From Amycolatopsis palatopharyngis (GTDB taxonomy: Bacteria; Actinomycetota; Actinomycetes; Mycobacteriales; Pseudonocardiaceae): a stretch of DNA of 64,000 nt. The DNA is taken from assembly GCF_003385185.1 (NCBI RefSeq), contig NZ_PQHZ01000009.1, positions 62,001 through 126,000 on the forward strand, written 5' to 3'. Below, piece by piece: positions 30,002 to 39,009 of the stretch (positions are counted from its first letter, which is position 1; each line of letters begins with the position of its first letter). The translations under genes were made by a program, and so were the position numbers. Below the pieces are notes generated by a model that made no database searches, had not been told where the DNA came from, and worked only from the letters and a program-made list of their open reading frames with translations.

Positions 30002-30397
30002 GTGCTCCCTGCCCGTGCTCGTGTGCGGCGCAGTGACGAGTTCCGCACAGTCATGCGCGGCGGCGCCCGAGCGGGGCGTCGCCGCCTTGTGCTGCATGCG
30101 ATCGATGCCGACGAGTCGAAAGCCGGTTTCGTGGTCAGCAAGGCCGTGGGCAACTCGGTGGTGCGGCATCGGGTGACCCGGAGACTGCGGCACCTCGTCG
30201 TGGCACGCCTCGGAACCTTGTCGAGGGACAGTGCGTTGGTAGTGCGGGCACTTCCTGCCGCTGCCGAGGCAAGCAGCGCCGAACTCGGCGCGGATCTGGA
30301 CTCGGCCTTGCGCAGGCTCGACCTGCTGCCGGCCAGACCAACCGGCGAATCCCGGCGGAACGTCGCCGGGCACGGCAACACGCGACCGGCACCATGA
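30002..30397 (+). CDS. rnpA: Ribonuclease P protein component
   Basis: A 131-residue basic protein partner of the RNase P RNA that trims tRNA 5' leaders. GTG 30002 lies 18 bp after rpmH. Motifs: [40 protein letters not shown] (the RNR-like signature) and [20 protein letters not shown]. The C-terminal about 20 residues are a divergent tail whose codons form the start of a 78-bp tandem repeat. Confidence 0.95.
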   Translation: MLPARARVRRSDEFRTVMRGGARAGRRRLVLHAIDADESKAGFVVSKAVGNSVVRHRVTRRLRHLVVARLGTLSRDSALVVRALPAAAEASSAELGADLDSALRRLDLLPARPTGESRRNVAGHGNTRPAP

Positions 30398-30546
30398 CCA
30401 GCTCATGGACGGCACTCATCTTGGTGCGGCCCAGTGGTGCAGCCCCGCCGGCGAGTGAGGCAGAAGAAACACGCGACCGGCACTGCGACCAACTCGGGAA
30501 CGGCACCGAGCGTGGTGCAGCCCCGCCGGCGAGTGAGGCAGAAGAA
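30377..30546. repeat. Imperfect 78-bp tandem duplication between rnpA and yidD
   Basis: A 35-bp block occurs exactly at 30434-30468 and 30512-30546. A 16-bp block ending ACGCGACCGGCAC occurs at 30377-30392 and again from 30467. Together they make two offset units. The first unit includes the rnpA stop; the second is noncoding. Confidence 0.85.
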
Positions 30547-30557
30547 CGGACAGCGGT

Positions 30558-30896
30558 GTGAACGAACCTCGGGTTGACGGCTGGGACACAGCCGAGAGCC
30601 GGGAGGCGCCCGTGGCGCCCCGGCCGAGCCCAGCCGCCTGGGTGCTGTTGCTACCTGTCCGGTTCTATCGCAAGGCCATCTCCCCCTTCTTGCCGCCCCA
30701 GTGCCGCTTCTACCCCAGTTGTAGTGCGTACGCGGCGGAATCGCTGACCCGGCACGGCGCCGCGCGCGGCTCGTACCTGGCGTTGCGCAGGTTGTTGCGC
30801 TGCGGCCCATGGACAGACCCCGGTCGCGATCCGGTTCCGGAGACTTTCTCCTTCCGGCATCACCCCCAGAGACCTGATACATCTACCGAGGAGTAG
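30558..30896 (+). CDS. yidD: Membrane protein insertion efficiency factor YidD
   Basis: A 112-residue small protein assisting YidC. The family core is LLPVRFYRKAISPFLPPQCR, then FYPSCSAYAAESLTRHGA and LALRRLLRCGPW with its conserved Cys residues. GTG 30558. It ends 4 bp before yidC, and the yidC ribosome site (GAGGAG) lies inside its last codons, so the two are translationally linked. Confidence 0.95.
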   Translation: MNEPRVDGWDTAESREAPVAPRPSPAAWVLLLPVRFYRKAISPFLPPQCRFYPSCSAYAAESLTRHGAARGSYLALRRLLRCGPWTDPGRDPVPETFSFRHHPQRPDTSTEE

Positions 30897-30900
30897 CTCA

Positions 30901-32055
30901 GTGCTCGACTTCATCTACTACCCCGTGTCGTTCATCCTCTGGTGTTGGCACAAGGTCTTCGGATTCGTCTTCGGTGAAGCCACCGCCGTCTCCTGGGTGC
31001 TGGCGATCATCTTCCTGACGTTCACGGTTCGCGGCATCATGTTCAAGCCGTTCGTGAACCAGGTGCGGTCCATGAAGAAGATGCAGGACTTCGCACCTGA
31101 GATTAAGAAGGTGCAGAAGAAGTACGCGAACGACAAGCAGCGCCAGGCGCAGGAGATGCAGAAGCTCCAGCGTGAGCACGGGGTGAACCCGCTCGGTAGC
31201 TGTCTGCCGATGCTGCTGCAGATTCCGGTCTTCATCGGTCTGAACCACGTGCTGCGGATGTTCGCGCCCGGCAAGTCGGAGAACTACTTCTTCAACGCGG
31301 ACGGCGTCGAGTCCTACGTCCAGGCCGACCTTTTCGGCGTCAACCTCGGGGACGCCATCAACCACGTCTCGATGATGGGCGGCAGTGCCGCAGGCGGCGG
31401 TGGCTGGGACTGGAGCGTCGCTCCGGTCGCGATTCCACTGATGATCGTCGCCAGCATCGCGACCCACTTCACCGCGCGGCACTCGGTGGCCCGGCAGAAC
31501 CCGGCTTCCGCCACTCAGCAGACCGCGATGATGAACAAGCTGACGCTGTGGATCTTCCCCGTTGGTGTGCTCATCTTCGGTGCCTTCTTCCCCATCGGGC
31601 TACTGCTCTACTGGCTGGCGAACAACGGCTGGACCCTGATGCAGCAGCGGCTGGTTTACACCAAGATCGACAAGGAAGAGGAAGCCAAGAAGACCGAGGC
31701 CGTGGAGAAGCGGACCTCGCTGGCTCCGAAGCCGGGCGCGAAGCCGCAGGCGGGCCAGAAGCCACAGGTCGGGCAGAAGCCAAAGCCCGGACAGAAGCCG
31801 GGGCAGAAGAAGCAGGCGAACACCGACTCCGAGGGCACTGAGAAGGACGACAGCCCGAAGGCCAGCGAGCCGAAGAACGGGAACCCAAGGAACGGGAGTC
31901 CGAAGAACGGCAGCCCGAACGGTGGCGCTTCGAAGAACGGGACCAAAGCAAAGGGCGGGAACAGCGCCAGGGGTGGCGCCTGGGCGAAGAACGGCGGCGC
32001 CCAGCAACGCCCGGCCAACCAAGGCAAGAAGGCACCGGGTCGGAAGCGTCGGTGA
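30901..32055 (+). CDS. yidC: Membrane protein insertase YidC
   Basis: A 384-residue inner-membrane insertase. It has the actinobacterial short-N-terminus form, without the large periplasmic domain of E. coli. Membrane segments near residues 5-25, 27-50, 95-120, 165-190 and 205-235. The hydrophilic-groove Arg is in FLTFTVRGIMFKPF. A cytoplasmic coiled coil is MKKMQDFAPEIKKVQKKYAN. The C-terminal about 120 residues are a Lys/Pro/Gly/Asn-rich tail with repeats (QKPQVGQKPKPGQKPGQKK; PKNGSPKNG), likely to bind ribosomes. GTG start. Confidence 0.96.
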   Translation: MLDFIYYPVSFILWCWHKVFGFVFGEATAVSWVLAIIFLTFTVRGIMFKPFVNQVRSMKKMQDFAPEIKKVQKKYANDKQRQAQEMQKLQREHGVNPLGSCLPMLLQIPVFIGLNHVLRMFAPGKSENYFFNADGVESYVQADLFGVNLGDAINHVSMMGGSAAGGGGWDWSVAPVAIPLMIVASIATHFTARHSVARQNPASATQQTAMMNKLTLWIFPVGVLIFGAFFPIGLLLYWLANNGWTLMQQRLVYTKIDKEEEAKKTEAVEKRTSLAPKPGAKPQAGQKPQVGQKPKPGQKPGQKKQANTDSEGTEKDDSPKASEPKNGNPRNGSPKNGSPNGGASKNGTKAKGGNSARGGAWAKNGGAQQRPANQGKKAPGRKRR

Positions 32056-32084
32056 CGCGGCCGGGGCTGGGAGAGGAGACGGAC

Positions 32085-32648
32085 ATGGCGGAGACGGTCG
32101 AGGCGATCGACACTGACAAGGACGCGGCGGTTTCACAGGAAACCACTGAGGAGACGCGGGACTCACGTTCCTCTGGCGTGGACGACGACGTGCTCGTCCA
32201 GGAGGGCGACATCGCGGGCGACTACCTGGAGCGCCTGCTGGACCTTCTGGACTACGACGGCGACATCGACCTGGACGTGGAAGCCGGGCGGGCCATCGTG
32301 AGTATCGACGGTGGCGAGGATCTGGAGAAGCTCGTCGGCGCTCGCGGCAACGTACTCGAGGCGTTGCAGGAGCTGACTCGGTTGGCGGTGCAGCAGGAGA
32401 CCGGTTCGCGAAGCCGGCTGATGTTGGACATCGCGGGTTGGCGCGCGGACCGCAGGGAGGAGCTCCGCGAGCTCGGCCGGTCGACCGCGGAGTCGGTACT
32501 CGCGAGTGGTGAGCGGGTGCGGCTGCAGCCGATGAGCCCGTTTGAGCGTAAGGTCGTCCATGACGCGGTCGCCGCCGTGGATGGCGTGCAGAGCGAGAGT
32601 GAAGGCGAGGACCCGAAGCGTCGAGTGGTCGTGTCCCCCGCTTCGTAG
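32085..32648 (+). CDS. jag: Jag/KhpB RNA-binding protein (KH-R3H)
   Basis: A 187-residue cytoplasmic RNA-binding protein. ATG 32085 follows GAGAGGAG. After an acidic linker come a KH-like domain with the GxxG-type loop (EKLVGARGNVLEALQELTRL) and an R3H domain (RRELRELG-like RREELRELGRSTAESVLASG; then LQPMSPFERKVVHDAVA). It links membrane insertion and cell-envelope growth in other bacteria. The last gene of the rpmH cluster; a strong terminator follows. Confidence 0.93.
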   Translation: MAETVEAIDTDKDAAVSQETTEETRDSRSSGVDDDVLVQEGDIAGDYLERLLDLLDYDGDIDLDVEAGRAIVSIDGGEDLEKLVGARGNVLEALQELTRLAVQQETGSRSRLMLDIAGWRADRREELRELGRSTAESVLASGERVRLQPMSPFERKVVHDAVAAVDGVQSESEGEDPKRRVVVSPAS

Positions 32649-32667
32649 TCAGCAGCATCGTCTGCAA

Positions 32668-32706
32668 CGCGGCCCGCCGGATTCCGGCGGGCCGCGTTTT
32701 TGTTTC
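32668..32706 (+). terminator. Rho-independent terminator after jag
   Basis: A perfect 13-bp stem (32668-32680 with 32684-32696), ATT loop and T-rich tail TTTTTGTTT. It ends the rpmH-jag operon. Confidence 0.93.
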
Positions 32707-32716
32707 CGGGCCGATT

Positions 32717-32734
32717 GAGTTTCACGTGAAACTC
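32717..32734. promoter_or_regulatory. parS site 1
   Basis: GAGTTTCACGTGAAACTC, an 18-bp perfect palindrome containing the parS core. ParB binding site near the origin, between jag and rsmG. Confidence 0.9.
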
Positions 32735-32782
32735 GCGGACTGTCGCCCGGCCCGGCCGAGTGCATCGGGGACAATCAAGGGA

Positions 32783-32802
32783 GCCGTTTCACGTGAAACG
32801 GC
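32783..32802. promoter_or_regulatory. parS site 2
   Basis: GCCGTTTCACGTGAAACGGC, a 20-bp perfect palindrome with the parS core, 20 bp upstream of the rsmG start. Confidence 0.92.
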
Positions 32803-32821
32803 GAGCAACAAGGAGTGATCA

Positions 32822-33526
32822 GTGAGCGTGGAGAACGCGGACGCCCCGCTACCGGAAGCGGCAGGCACGGTGTTCGGCGACCGAGTGGACATGGCGAGTG
32901 AGTATGTGAGCCTGCTCCGGGAGCACGGAGTGGAGCGAGGGCTGATCGGGCCGCGCGAGGTCGACCGGCTTTGGGATCGCCATGTACTCAATTCCGCGGT
33001 CATCAGCGAACAGATCCCGGGTGGCGCTCAGGTGGTGGACGTAGGCTCCGGTGCGGGTCTCCCGGGAGTGCCGCTCGCGATCGCTCGACCGGACCTCGAT
33101 ATCGTGCTCCTTGAGCCGATGGCACGCCGGGTTGACTGGCTGACCGAAGTGGCCGAGCGTCTCGACCTCCATCTGACTATCGTGCGAGGACGCGCAGAGG
33201 AGCGGGAGATCCGCCGTCAACTCACTGCGGCGGATGTGGTGACGGCTCGCGCCGTCGCTCCCCTGGCTCGGCTGGCGGACTGGTGTATGCCGCTGGTCCG
33301 GCCCGGGGGTCTACTCATCGCACTCAAAGGTGCCAGTGCGAGCGAGGAGTTGGAACGCGACCGGGCGGAGGTGAGCAGAGCCGGTGGTGTCGACTCGGAA
33401 GTACGACAGTGCGGGTCCGGCTTACTGGAAACCGCGAGCACCGTGGTGGTGATCCGGCGAGCAAGGCCAGCGGCCGGACAGGATCGCCGGAGCAAGGGAC
33501 GCCCGAGGAGTCAACTCCGGGGCTGA
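32822..33526 (+). CDS. rsmG: 16S rRNA (guanine-527 N7) methyltransferase
   Basis: A 234-residue Rossmann methyltransferase using S-adenosylmethionine. Motif I is VVDVGSGAGLPGVPLAI; other family blocks are LWDRHVLNSAVI, LLEPMARRVDWLTEVAERLD and VTARAVAPLARLADW. GTG 32822 follows AAGGAG. Loss of RsmG gives low-level streptomycin resistance in actinomycetes. First gene of rsmG-parA-parB, flanked by parS sites on both sides. Confidence 0.95.
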   Translation: MSVENADAPLPEAAGTVFGDRVDMASEYVSLLREHGVERGLIGPREVDRLWDRHVLNSAVISEQIPGGAQVVDVGSGAGLPGVPLAIARPDLDIVLLEPMARRVDWLTEVAERLDLHLTIVRGRAEEREIRRQLTAADVVTARAVAPLARLADWCMPLVRPGGLLIALKGASASEELERDRAEVSRAGGVDSEVRQCGSGLLETASTVVVIRRARPAAGQDRRSKGRPRSQLRG

Positions 33527-33586
33527 GTGAACGAGCCCGCGGGTGAAAGGATTGTCCGTGCACGACGACCACAGCCGACGCGTGAT

Positions 33587-33600
33587 GTTCCACGTGAAAC
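33587..33600. promoter_or_regulatory. parS-like site 3
   Basis: GTTCCACGTGAAAC, the parS core with one mismatch, between rsmG and parA. Confidence 0.8.
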
Positions 33601-33671
33601 GGCGAGCGACATGCTCGCCCTTCAACCCAGAAGTACCGACCGTCATGACGACGAAGGAGGCGTAGCGCCCG

Positions 33672-34592
33672 GTGAATCCCCGAACCCCACAGGACGCTCC
33701 GGGTGCCGGCCACGAGTTGGCCTGGACGCCGATCGCGGAGGAAGCAGTACGCGCGGCTCGGGTGCTACACCCCGAGGAAAACCAGCTCCCCCGGCCGCTC
33801 CGGCGGCGCGTGCTGACCGTTGCCAATCAGAAGGGCGGCGTCGGTAAGACGACCAGCGCCGTGAACCTCGCGGCCGGCCTCGCCCTACATGGACTCAAGA
33901 CGCTGGTGATCGACCTCGACCCACAGGGCAACGCGAGTACCGCGCTCAATGTGGACCACCGGTCCGGAACGCCCTCCGTCTACGAGGCTTTGCTGGGCGA
34001 GGTCTCGATCGCGGACGCCGCGGCGGTCAGTGAGCAGTCCCCCAATCTGCTCTGCGTGCCGGCGACCATAGATCTCGCGGGTGCCGAGATCGAGCTCGTG
34101 TCCATGGCTACACGTGAAGCGCGACTGAAAGAGGCGCTCACGGACGAGGCGCTGGACCAGCTCGGGGTGGACTACATCTTCATCGACTGCCCGCCCTCAC
34201 TGGGCCTGCTGACGGTGAACGCGATGGTGGCCGCCCAGGAGGTCCTCATCCCGATCCAGTGCGAGTACTACGCACTGGAGGGGCTGGGGCAGTTGCTGAG
34301 CAATATCGAGCTGGTTCAGCGGCACCTGAATCCGGAGCTCGCGGTGTCCACCATCCTGCTCACGATGTACGACGGCCGGACCAAGCTGGCCGATCAGGTG
34401 ACGCAGGAGGTCCGCGGACACTTCGGCGATGTTGTGCTGAAGACCGTGATTCCGCGAAGTGTGAAGGTCTCCGAGGCACCGGGCTACGGGCAGACGGTCC
34501 TTGCTTACGATCCCGGTTCCCGGGGTGCGATGAGTTATCTGGACGCGGCGCGTGAAGTCGCGGAGCGTGGTGCGCAGGAAGGACGAGCATGA
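33672..34592 (+). CDS. parA: Chromosome-partition ATPase ParA
   Basis: A 306-residue deviant-Walker ATPase that moves ParB-bound origins. GTG 33672 follows AAGGAGG. A 45-residue N-terminal extension precedes the P-loop [16 protein letters not shown]. Other motifs are [15 protein letters not shown] and [19 protein letters not shown]. It overlaps parB by 4 bp (ATGA). The nearby parS sites are the targets of this system. Confidence 0.97.
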   Translation: MNPRTPQDAPGAGHELAWTPIAEEAVRAARVLHPEENQLPRPLRRRVLTVANQKGGVGKTTSAVNLAAGLALHGLKTLVIDLDPQGNASTALNVDHRSGTPSVYEALLGEVSIADAAAVSEQSPNLLCVPATIDLAGAEIELVSMATREARLKEALTDEALDQLGVDYIFIDCPPSLGLLTVNAMVAAQEVLIPIQCEYYALEGLGQLLSNIELVQRHLNPELAVSTILLTMYDGRTKLADQVTQEVRGHFGDVVLKTVIPRSVKVSEAPGYGQTVLAYDPGSRGAMSYLDAAREVAERGAQEGRA

Positions 34593-35596
34593 ACGAACGC
34601 AGGGGCGGCCTGGGCCGGGGTCTGGCAGCTTTGATCCCCACCGGGCCGGTAAGCACCGAGGGGACCGCCACGGCGGAGGTGCGAAACGGCGACACCCCGT
34701 CGCGTGCAGGGGACAAGGATTGGTTCGCGGCCAACGGGGAGATGGACGCTGCGGCCGGCGGTGAGGTCGCGGGGGCGGTGTACCGAGAGGTCCCGGTCAG
34801 TGCGATCAAGCCGAACCCGAAGCAGCCTCGGCAGGTCTTCGACGAGGAGGCGCTCGCCGAACTCGAGCACTCGATCCGCGAATTCGGTCTCATGCAGCCG
34901 ATCGTGGTGCGTCAGTTGCCCGATGACGAGTATGAGCTCGTCATGGGTGAGCGCCGGTTGCGCGCCTCGCAGCAGGCCGAGTTGGAGGTCATCCCGGCCA
35001 TCGTCCGGCAGACCGCCGACGAGGCGATGCTCCGCGACGCGCTGCTGGAGAACATCCACCGGGTGCAACTGAACCCGCTCGAAGAGGCGGCGGCCTACCA
35101 ACAGCTCCTCGAGGAGTTCGAGGTGACTCACGAGGAACTGGCGGGCAAGATCGGCCGCAGCCGCCCGGTCATCACCAACACGATCCGCCTGCTCCGACTC
35201 CCCCTCCCGGTCCAGCGGCGGGTCGCGGCCGGTGTGCTGTCCGCGGGGCACGCCAGGGCGCTGCTCTCGCTCGAGGACGCCGGAGGCCAGGAAGAGCTGG
35301 CGGCGCGCATCGTGGCGGAGGGACTGTCGGTCCGAGCCACCGAGGAGGCGGTGACCCTCAGCAAGAGCGAGAACAAGGCCAAGCCGAAGGCGCCCGCGCG
35401 CAAGCCCATGCAGGCGCCCGGTCTCCAGGATCTGGCCGAGCGGTTGTCCGACACCTTCGACACCCGGGTGAAGGTGGACCTCGGGCGCCGGAAGGGACGG
35501 ATCGTGGTGGAGTTCGGCTCGGTGGACGACCTCGAGCGCATCGTCGCGATCATGAACCCGAATAAGACAAATCGGACAGAAGAAATCGAGGAGTGA
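34589..35596 (+). CDS. parB: Chromosome-partition CTPase ParB
   Basis: A 335-residue CTP-dependent DNA clamp that loads at parS and spreads. ATG 34589 overlaps parA. The N-terminus [13 protein letters not shown] contacts ParA. The nucleotide pocket has GERRLRASQ; the HTH is in [20 protein letters not shown]; the dimerising C-terminus is [20 protein letters not shown]. Together with parA and three parS-like sites it forms a complete system. Confidence 0.97.
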   Translation: MNERRGGLGRGLAALIPTGPVSTEGTATAEVRNGDTPSRAGDKDWFAANGEMDAAAGGEVAGAVYREVPVSAIKPNPKQPRQVFDEEALAELEHSIREFGLMQPIVVRQLPDDEYELVMGERRLRASQQAELEVIPAIVRQTADEAMLRDALLENIHRVQLNPLEEAAAYQQLLEEFEVTHEELAGKIGRSRPVITNTIRLLRLPLPVQRRVAAGVLSAGHARALLSLEDAGGQEELAARIVAEGLSVRATEEAVTLSKSENKAKPKAPARKPMQAPGLQDLAERLSDTFDTRVKVDLGRRKGRIVVEFGSVDDLERIVAIMNPNKTNRTEEIEE

Positions 35597-35706
35597 TCAC
35601 CCAGGGGCTTTTCGTCACGGTGATGATTGCCCAGTGGTGAGCGTTGATCACGTTTCGTGACTGGCGTCAACGCAGCACTGAGTAAGCAAACCGGCGGCGG
35701 GCGAAG

Positions 35707-35734
35707 CCTCGCACTTTCCCGGGAAAGTGCGAGG
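35707..35734. terminator. Convergent terminator, perfect 28-bp palindrome
   Basis: A fully self-complementary 28-bp sequence centred on CCCGGG, between convergent parB and the ligase-like gene. It lies 6 bp from the stop of the latter. It may work as a bidirectional terminator, although a hairpin with no loop would have to open its centre. Confidence 0.7.
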
Positions 35735-35739
35735 GGTGG

Positions 35740-36690
35740 TCAGCTGGCCCGGGTTATGGCGCGCGACACGAGTTCCGCGAACACCGCGCCGAGGGAGGTC
35801 CCGGAGGCTTCGACGGCCATCGGCACGGTGGAGGTCTCGGTCAGCCCCGGCGACGGGTTCACCTCGAGGAACTGGATCGTCCCGTCGGCGGCGATGACGG
35901 CGTCGGTACGGGAGATGTCGCGCAGACCCAGCACCCGGTGGGCCGCGATGGCGAGTTCTGCCACGGCCTTCGCCGAATCGTCGGAGACACGGGCCGGGGC
36001 GAAGAAGTCGGTGAGTCCAGCCGTGTAGCGGGCCGTGTAGTCATAGACGCCGCTCTCCGGCACGATCTCGACCGCGGGCAGGGCCTGAGGCCCGTCGGCG
36101 CCCTCGATGACCGTCACGGCCACCTCAACGCCCTCCACGAACCGCTCAGCGAGGACGGTGTCACCGTAGGCGAAGCAGCCGACCATCGCCGCGGGCAATT
36201 CCGTCGCGTCCCGCACCACCTGGGTGCCGAGTGCCGATCCGCCCTGGTCCGGCTTGAGGATCATCGGGATACCGAGGCGCTCCACCATCGCGTTGAGCAC
36301 AGCCTGCGCCCCGAGTTCCCGGAACGTGCTGTGCGGAAGCACCACCCAGTCCGGCGTGTTGAAGTCGGCCTCGGAGATGAGCGCCTTCGCGGTCGGCTTG
36401 TCCCACGCACGCCTGCAGCCCTGCGAGCTCGTGCCGACGTAGGGCACCCGCAGCATCTCCAGCACGGTCTGCACCGAGCCGTTCTCGCCCTCTCCCCCAT
36501 GCAGTGCGACGACCGCCGCGTCCGGGCGGTGGTCCCGCAACCGGTCGAGCAGTCCGGCGTCGGTGTCCCACTCCTCGACGGTGAGCCCCTGCCCGCGCAG
36601 CGCAGCCGAGAGCCTGCGGCCCGATCGCAGCGAGACGTCACGTTCGTGGGAAAGGCCGCCTGCGAGTACGGCAACGGTACGGTCGGCCAC
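35740..36690 (-). CDS. D-alanine-D-alanine ligase-like ATP-grasp protein
   Basis: A 316-residue ATP-grasp ligase. GTG 36690. N-terminal: VAVLAGGLSHERDVSLRSGR, then VVALHGGEGENGSVQTVLEM, both typical of Ddl. ATP-grasp: MILKPDQGGSALGTQVV, VLAERFVEGVEVAVTVIEG. Mg site: IQFLEVNPSPGLTETS. This differs from classical Ddl in the terminal motif (usually NTxPGxTxxS), so the substrate may be another dipeptide. Genes of this kind next to parB are common in Pseudonocardiaceae. The housekeeping ddl is expected elsewhere. Confidence 0.8.
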   Translation of the reverse strand: MADRTVAVLAGGLSHERDVSLRSGRRLSAALRGQGLTVEEWDTDAGLLDRLRDHRPDAAVVALHGGEGENGSVQTVLEMLRVPYVGTSSQGCRRAWDKPTAKALISEADFNTPDWVVLPHSTFRELGAQAVLNAMVERLGIPMILKPDQGGSALGTQVVRDATELPAAMVGCFAYGDTVLAERFVEGVEVAVTVIEGADGPQALPAVEIVPESGVYDYTARYTAGLTDFFAPARVSDDSAKAVAELAIAAHRVLGLRDISRTDAVIAADGTIQFLEVNPSPGLTETSTVPMAVEASGTSLGAVFAELVSRAITRAS

Positions 36691-36770
36691 GGGGGATCTC
36701 CTTCGGTCATGCTGCGTACTGTCCGATCAGGACAGATATGATCTGCGCTTTCGTGGCGTCCGCTCGGGAA

Positions 36771-38120
36771 TCACGCCGTGTCCGGTGAAGGGGACTGTGG
36801 TCCCTGCACCGCACGGGCGGTCACGTTACCGAACGTCCGCACCAGGTCCATTTCGGACTCCAGGACCCCGGCCAGCCTGCGGACACCCTCGCGGATTCGC
36901 TCGGGAGTCGGATAGCAGTACGACAGCCGCATCTGCCTGCTGCCGAAACCATCGGCATAGAAGCCGGTGCCCGAGGCATAGGCGACCCTGGCCGTCACCG
37001 CTCTCGGCAGCATGGCCTTGGTGTCGACGCCTTCCGGAACCGTGACCCAGACGTAGAATCCGCCGTCCGGTTTCGTCCAGCTGCAACCGGCCGGCATGTG
37101 CTGCTCCAGGGCACCGATGATCGCGTCCCTGCGCTCGCGGTAGTTCTCCCGGAAGGTCTTGATCTGGCCCTTCCAGTCGTGCGTGGCGAGGTAGCGCGAC
37201 ACCACCAGCTGGTTCAGCGTCGGTGGGCACAGCGTCGCCGACTCCGCCGCGAGGACCAGCTTCTCCTTGACCGCGTGCGGGGCCAGTACCCAGCCAACGC
37301 GCAGGCCGGAGGCGAAGGTCTTGGAGAACGAGCCGAGATACACCACGTTGTCCGGATCGCTGGCCCGCAGCGCCGGGTAGATCTGGCCGTCGAAGCCGAG
37401 CAGGCCGTACGGGTTGTCCTCCACCACCAGCACGCCGTGGCGGGCGCAGATCTCCAGGATCTCGGCACGGCGTTGTACCGCGAGGGTGACGCCCGCGGGG
37501 TTGTGGAAGTTCGGGATCGTGTAGAGGAACTTGACCCGTTTGCCCTGCTTCTCGGCCTGCACGAGCGCCTCGGTCAGCCCGGCGGGGTCGAGGCCGTTCT
37601 CGTCCATCGCGACGTGCACGACCTGGGCCTGATAGGCGGCGAAAGAGCCGAGTGCGCCGACGTAGGAGGGACCTTCGGCGATCACCACGTCACCCGGGTC
37701 GCAGAACAGCCTGGTCACCATGTCCAGGCCCATCTGGGAACCGACCGTCACCACGACGTCGTCGGGATGCGCCGAGATGCCCTCCATCGCCATGATCTCG
37801 CAGATCTGCTCGCGCAGTGCGGGAACACCGTGCGCGGAGCCGTACTGCAGCGCGACGAGCCCTTCCTCGGCGATGAGTTCGGCCATCTGGGTGGACAGCG
37901 AGTCCAGCGGGAGCGCGGCGAGGTTCGGCATGCCACCGGCGAGCGAAACCACCTCCGGCCTGCTGGCCACCGCGAACAACGCTCGGATCTCCGACGCGGT
38001 CATCCCCGCCGTACGTGCGGCGTAGCGATCGAGGTGCGGATCGAGGTTGTGGTGGCCGGACCGGGCCGGCACGGGGCCGGGCCTCCCGGGCTCGAGCTCT
38101 GAGGAGTCAGTCATCGACAC
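36771..38120 (-). CDS. PLP-dependent aminotransferase (class I/II)
   Basis: A 449-residue fold-type I aminotransferase. The PLP Lys is in YLGSFSKTFASGLRVGW. Other motifs are PEVVSLAGGMPNLAALP, ALQYGSAHGVPALREQI, YTIPNFHNPAGVTL and VVEDNPYGLLGFDG. It resembles 2-aminoadipate or valine-type aminotransferases (LysN, AvtA-like) but has no MocR HTH. ATG 38120; a second ATG at 38114 is equally possible. The exact amino acid substrate cannot be told from sequence. Confidence 0.88.
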   Translation of the reverse strand: MSMTDSSELEPGRPGPVPARSGHHNLDPHLDRYAARTAGMTASEIRALFAVASRPEVVSLAGGMPNLAALPLDSLSTQMAELIAEEGLVALQYGSAHGVPALREQICEIMAMEGISAHPDDVVVTVGSQMGLDMVTRLFCDPGDVVIAEGPSYVGALGSFAAYQAQVVHVAMDENGLDPAGLTEALVQAEKQGKRVKFLYTIPNFHNPAGVTLAVQRRAEILEICARHGVLVVEDNPYGLLGFDGQIYPALRASDPDNVVYLGSFSKTFASGLRVGWVLAPHAVKEKLVLAAESATLCPPTLNQLVVSRYLATHDWKGQIKTFRENYRERRDAIIGALEQHMPAGCSWTKPDGGFYVWVTVPEGVDTKAMLPRAVTARVAYASGTGFYADGFGSRQMRLSYCYPTPERIREGVRRLAGVLESEMDLVRTFGNVTARAVQGPQSPSPDTA

Positions 38121-38289
38121 ATCGCAAGCTGGTCAGGTGGCGGATGGCTACCGGAAGGTAGTTCCGACGAGTGTAACCGGAGGGTGTTGTAGGCCTCCCG
38201 GTCTTTCGACGCTCGTCACATCGGCATATCCTCAGTTCTGCGCGCCGGTGTGGCGCTTGCGTGGATCACAGCAGCCAGGGGAGGTCGGG

Positions 38290-38976
38290 GTGTCGCGACG
38301 CGTCGTGGGCGTCACACTGGACAACCTGGAGCAGTTGCCCCGGCACTGCCGCCGCTGCGTGTACTGGGAACTCGCGCCCCACCTGCGGGCACAGGCCGAG
38401 GAGTTCGGCGAGACCGAGGTGGAGAAGGAGGCGTGGGTCTCCGCGGTGCTGCTGGAGTGGGGATCCTGCGGCCGGATGATCTTCAGCGACAACCTGCCGG
38501 TCGGTTTCGTCCTCTACGCGCCGCCGACGGCGGTACCGAGGGCGAGCGCGTTCCCGACGTCCCCGCCCAGCCCGGATGCCGTCCTGCTGACCTCGTTCAA
38601 TGTGCTGCCCGAGTTCCGTGGCGGCGGGATCGGCCGGGTGCTCGTCCAGGCGGTGGCGAAGGACCTCACCAAACGCGGGGTCCGGGCGATCGAGGCCTTC
38701 GGCGACACCAAGGCCGCGCCGATCGAGTCCGGCACGGCCGACGCCGCCGATACCGCCGACGGGGACGAGGGCGGCGAGGGGCACCGGTGCGTGCTGCCCG
38801 CCGAGTTCCTGCAGAGCGTCGGTTTCAAGACGGTGCGCCCGCACCCACGGTGGCCGAGGTTGCGGCTGGAGCTGCGCTCGTCGATCTCCTGGAAGGAAGA
38901 CGTCGAAGCAGCGCTGGAGAAGCTGCTGGGCCAGGTCTCGGTGACAACCGCGGAGCCGAGCGTCGCCCGCGCCTGA
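38290..38976 (+). CDS. GNAT family N-acetyltransferase
   Basis: A 228-residue protein. GTG 38290 follows GGGAGG. Core: VLLTSFNVLPEFRGGGIGRV, the beta4 strand and the acetyl-CoA loop (RGGGIGR). N-terminal Cys cluster (LPRHCRRCVYWELAP) may bind metal. An acidic insertion (TADAADTADGDEGGEG) occupies the middle. In mycobacteria a comparable gene lies between parB and cwlM (Rv3916c), so position is conserved. Substrate unknown. Confidence 0.82.
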   Translation: MSRRVVGVTLDNLEQLPRHCRRCVYWELAPHLRAQAEEFGETEVEKEAWVSAVLLEWGSCGRMIFSDNLPVGFVLYAPPTAVPRASAFPTSPPSPDAVLLTSFNVLPEFRGGGIGRVLVQAVAKDLTKRGVRAIEAFGDTKAAPIESGTADAADTADGDEGGEGHRCVLPAEFLQSVGFKTVRPHPRWPRLRLELRSSISWKEDVEAALEKLLGQVSVTTAEPSVARA

Positions 38977-39009
38977 GCGGCTACCCGCGGGCGAAACCGC
39001 TGGTACTTG

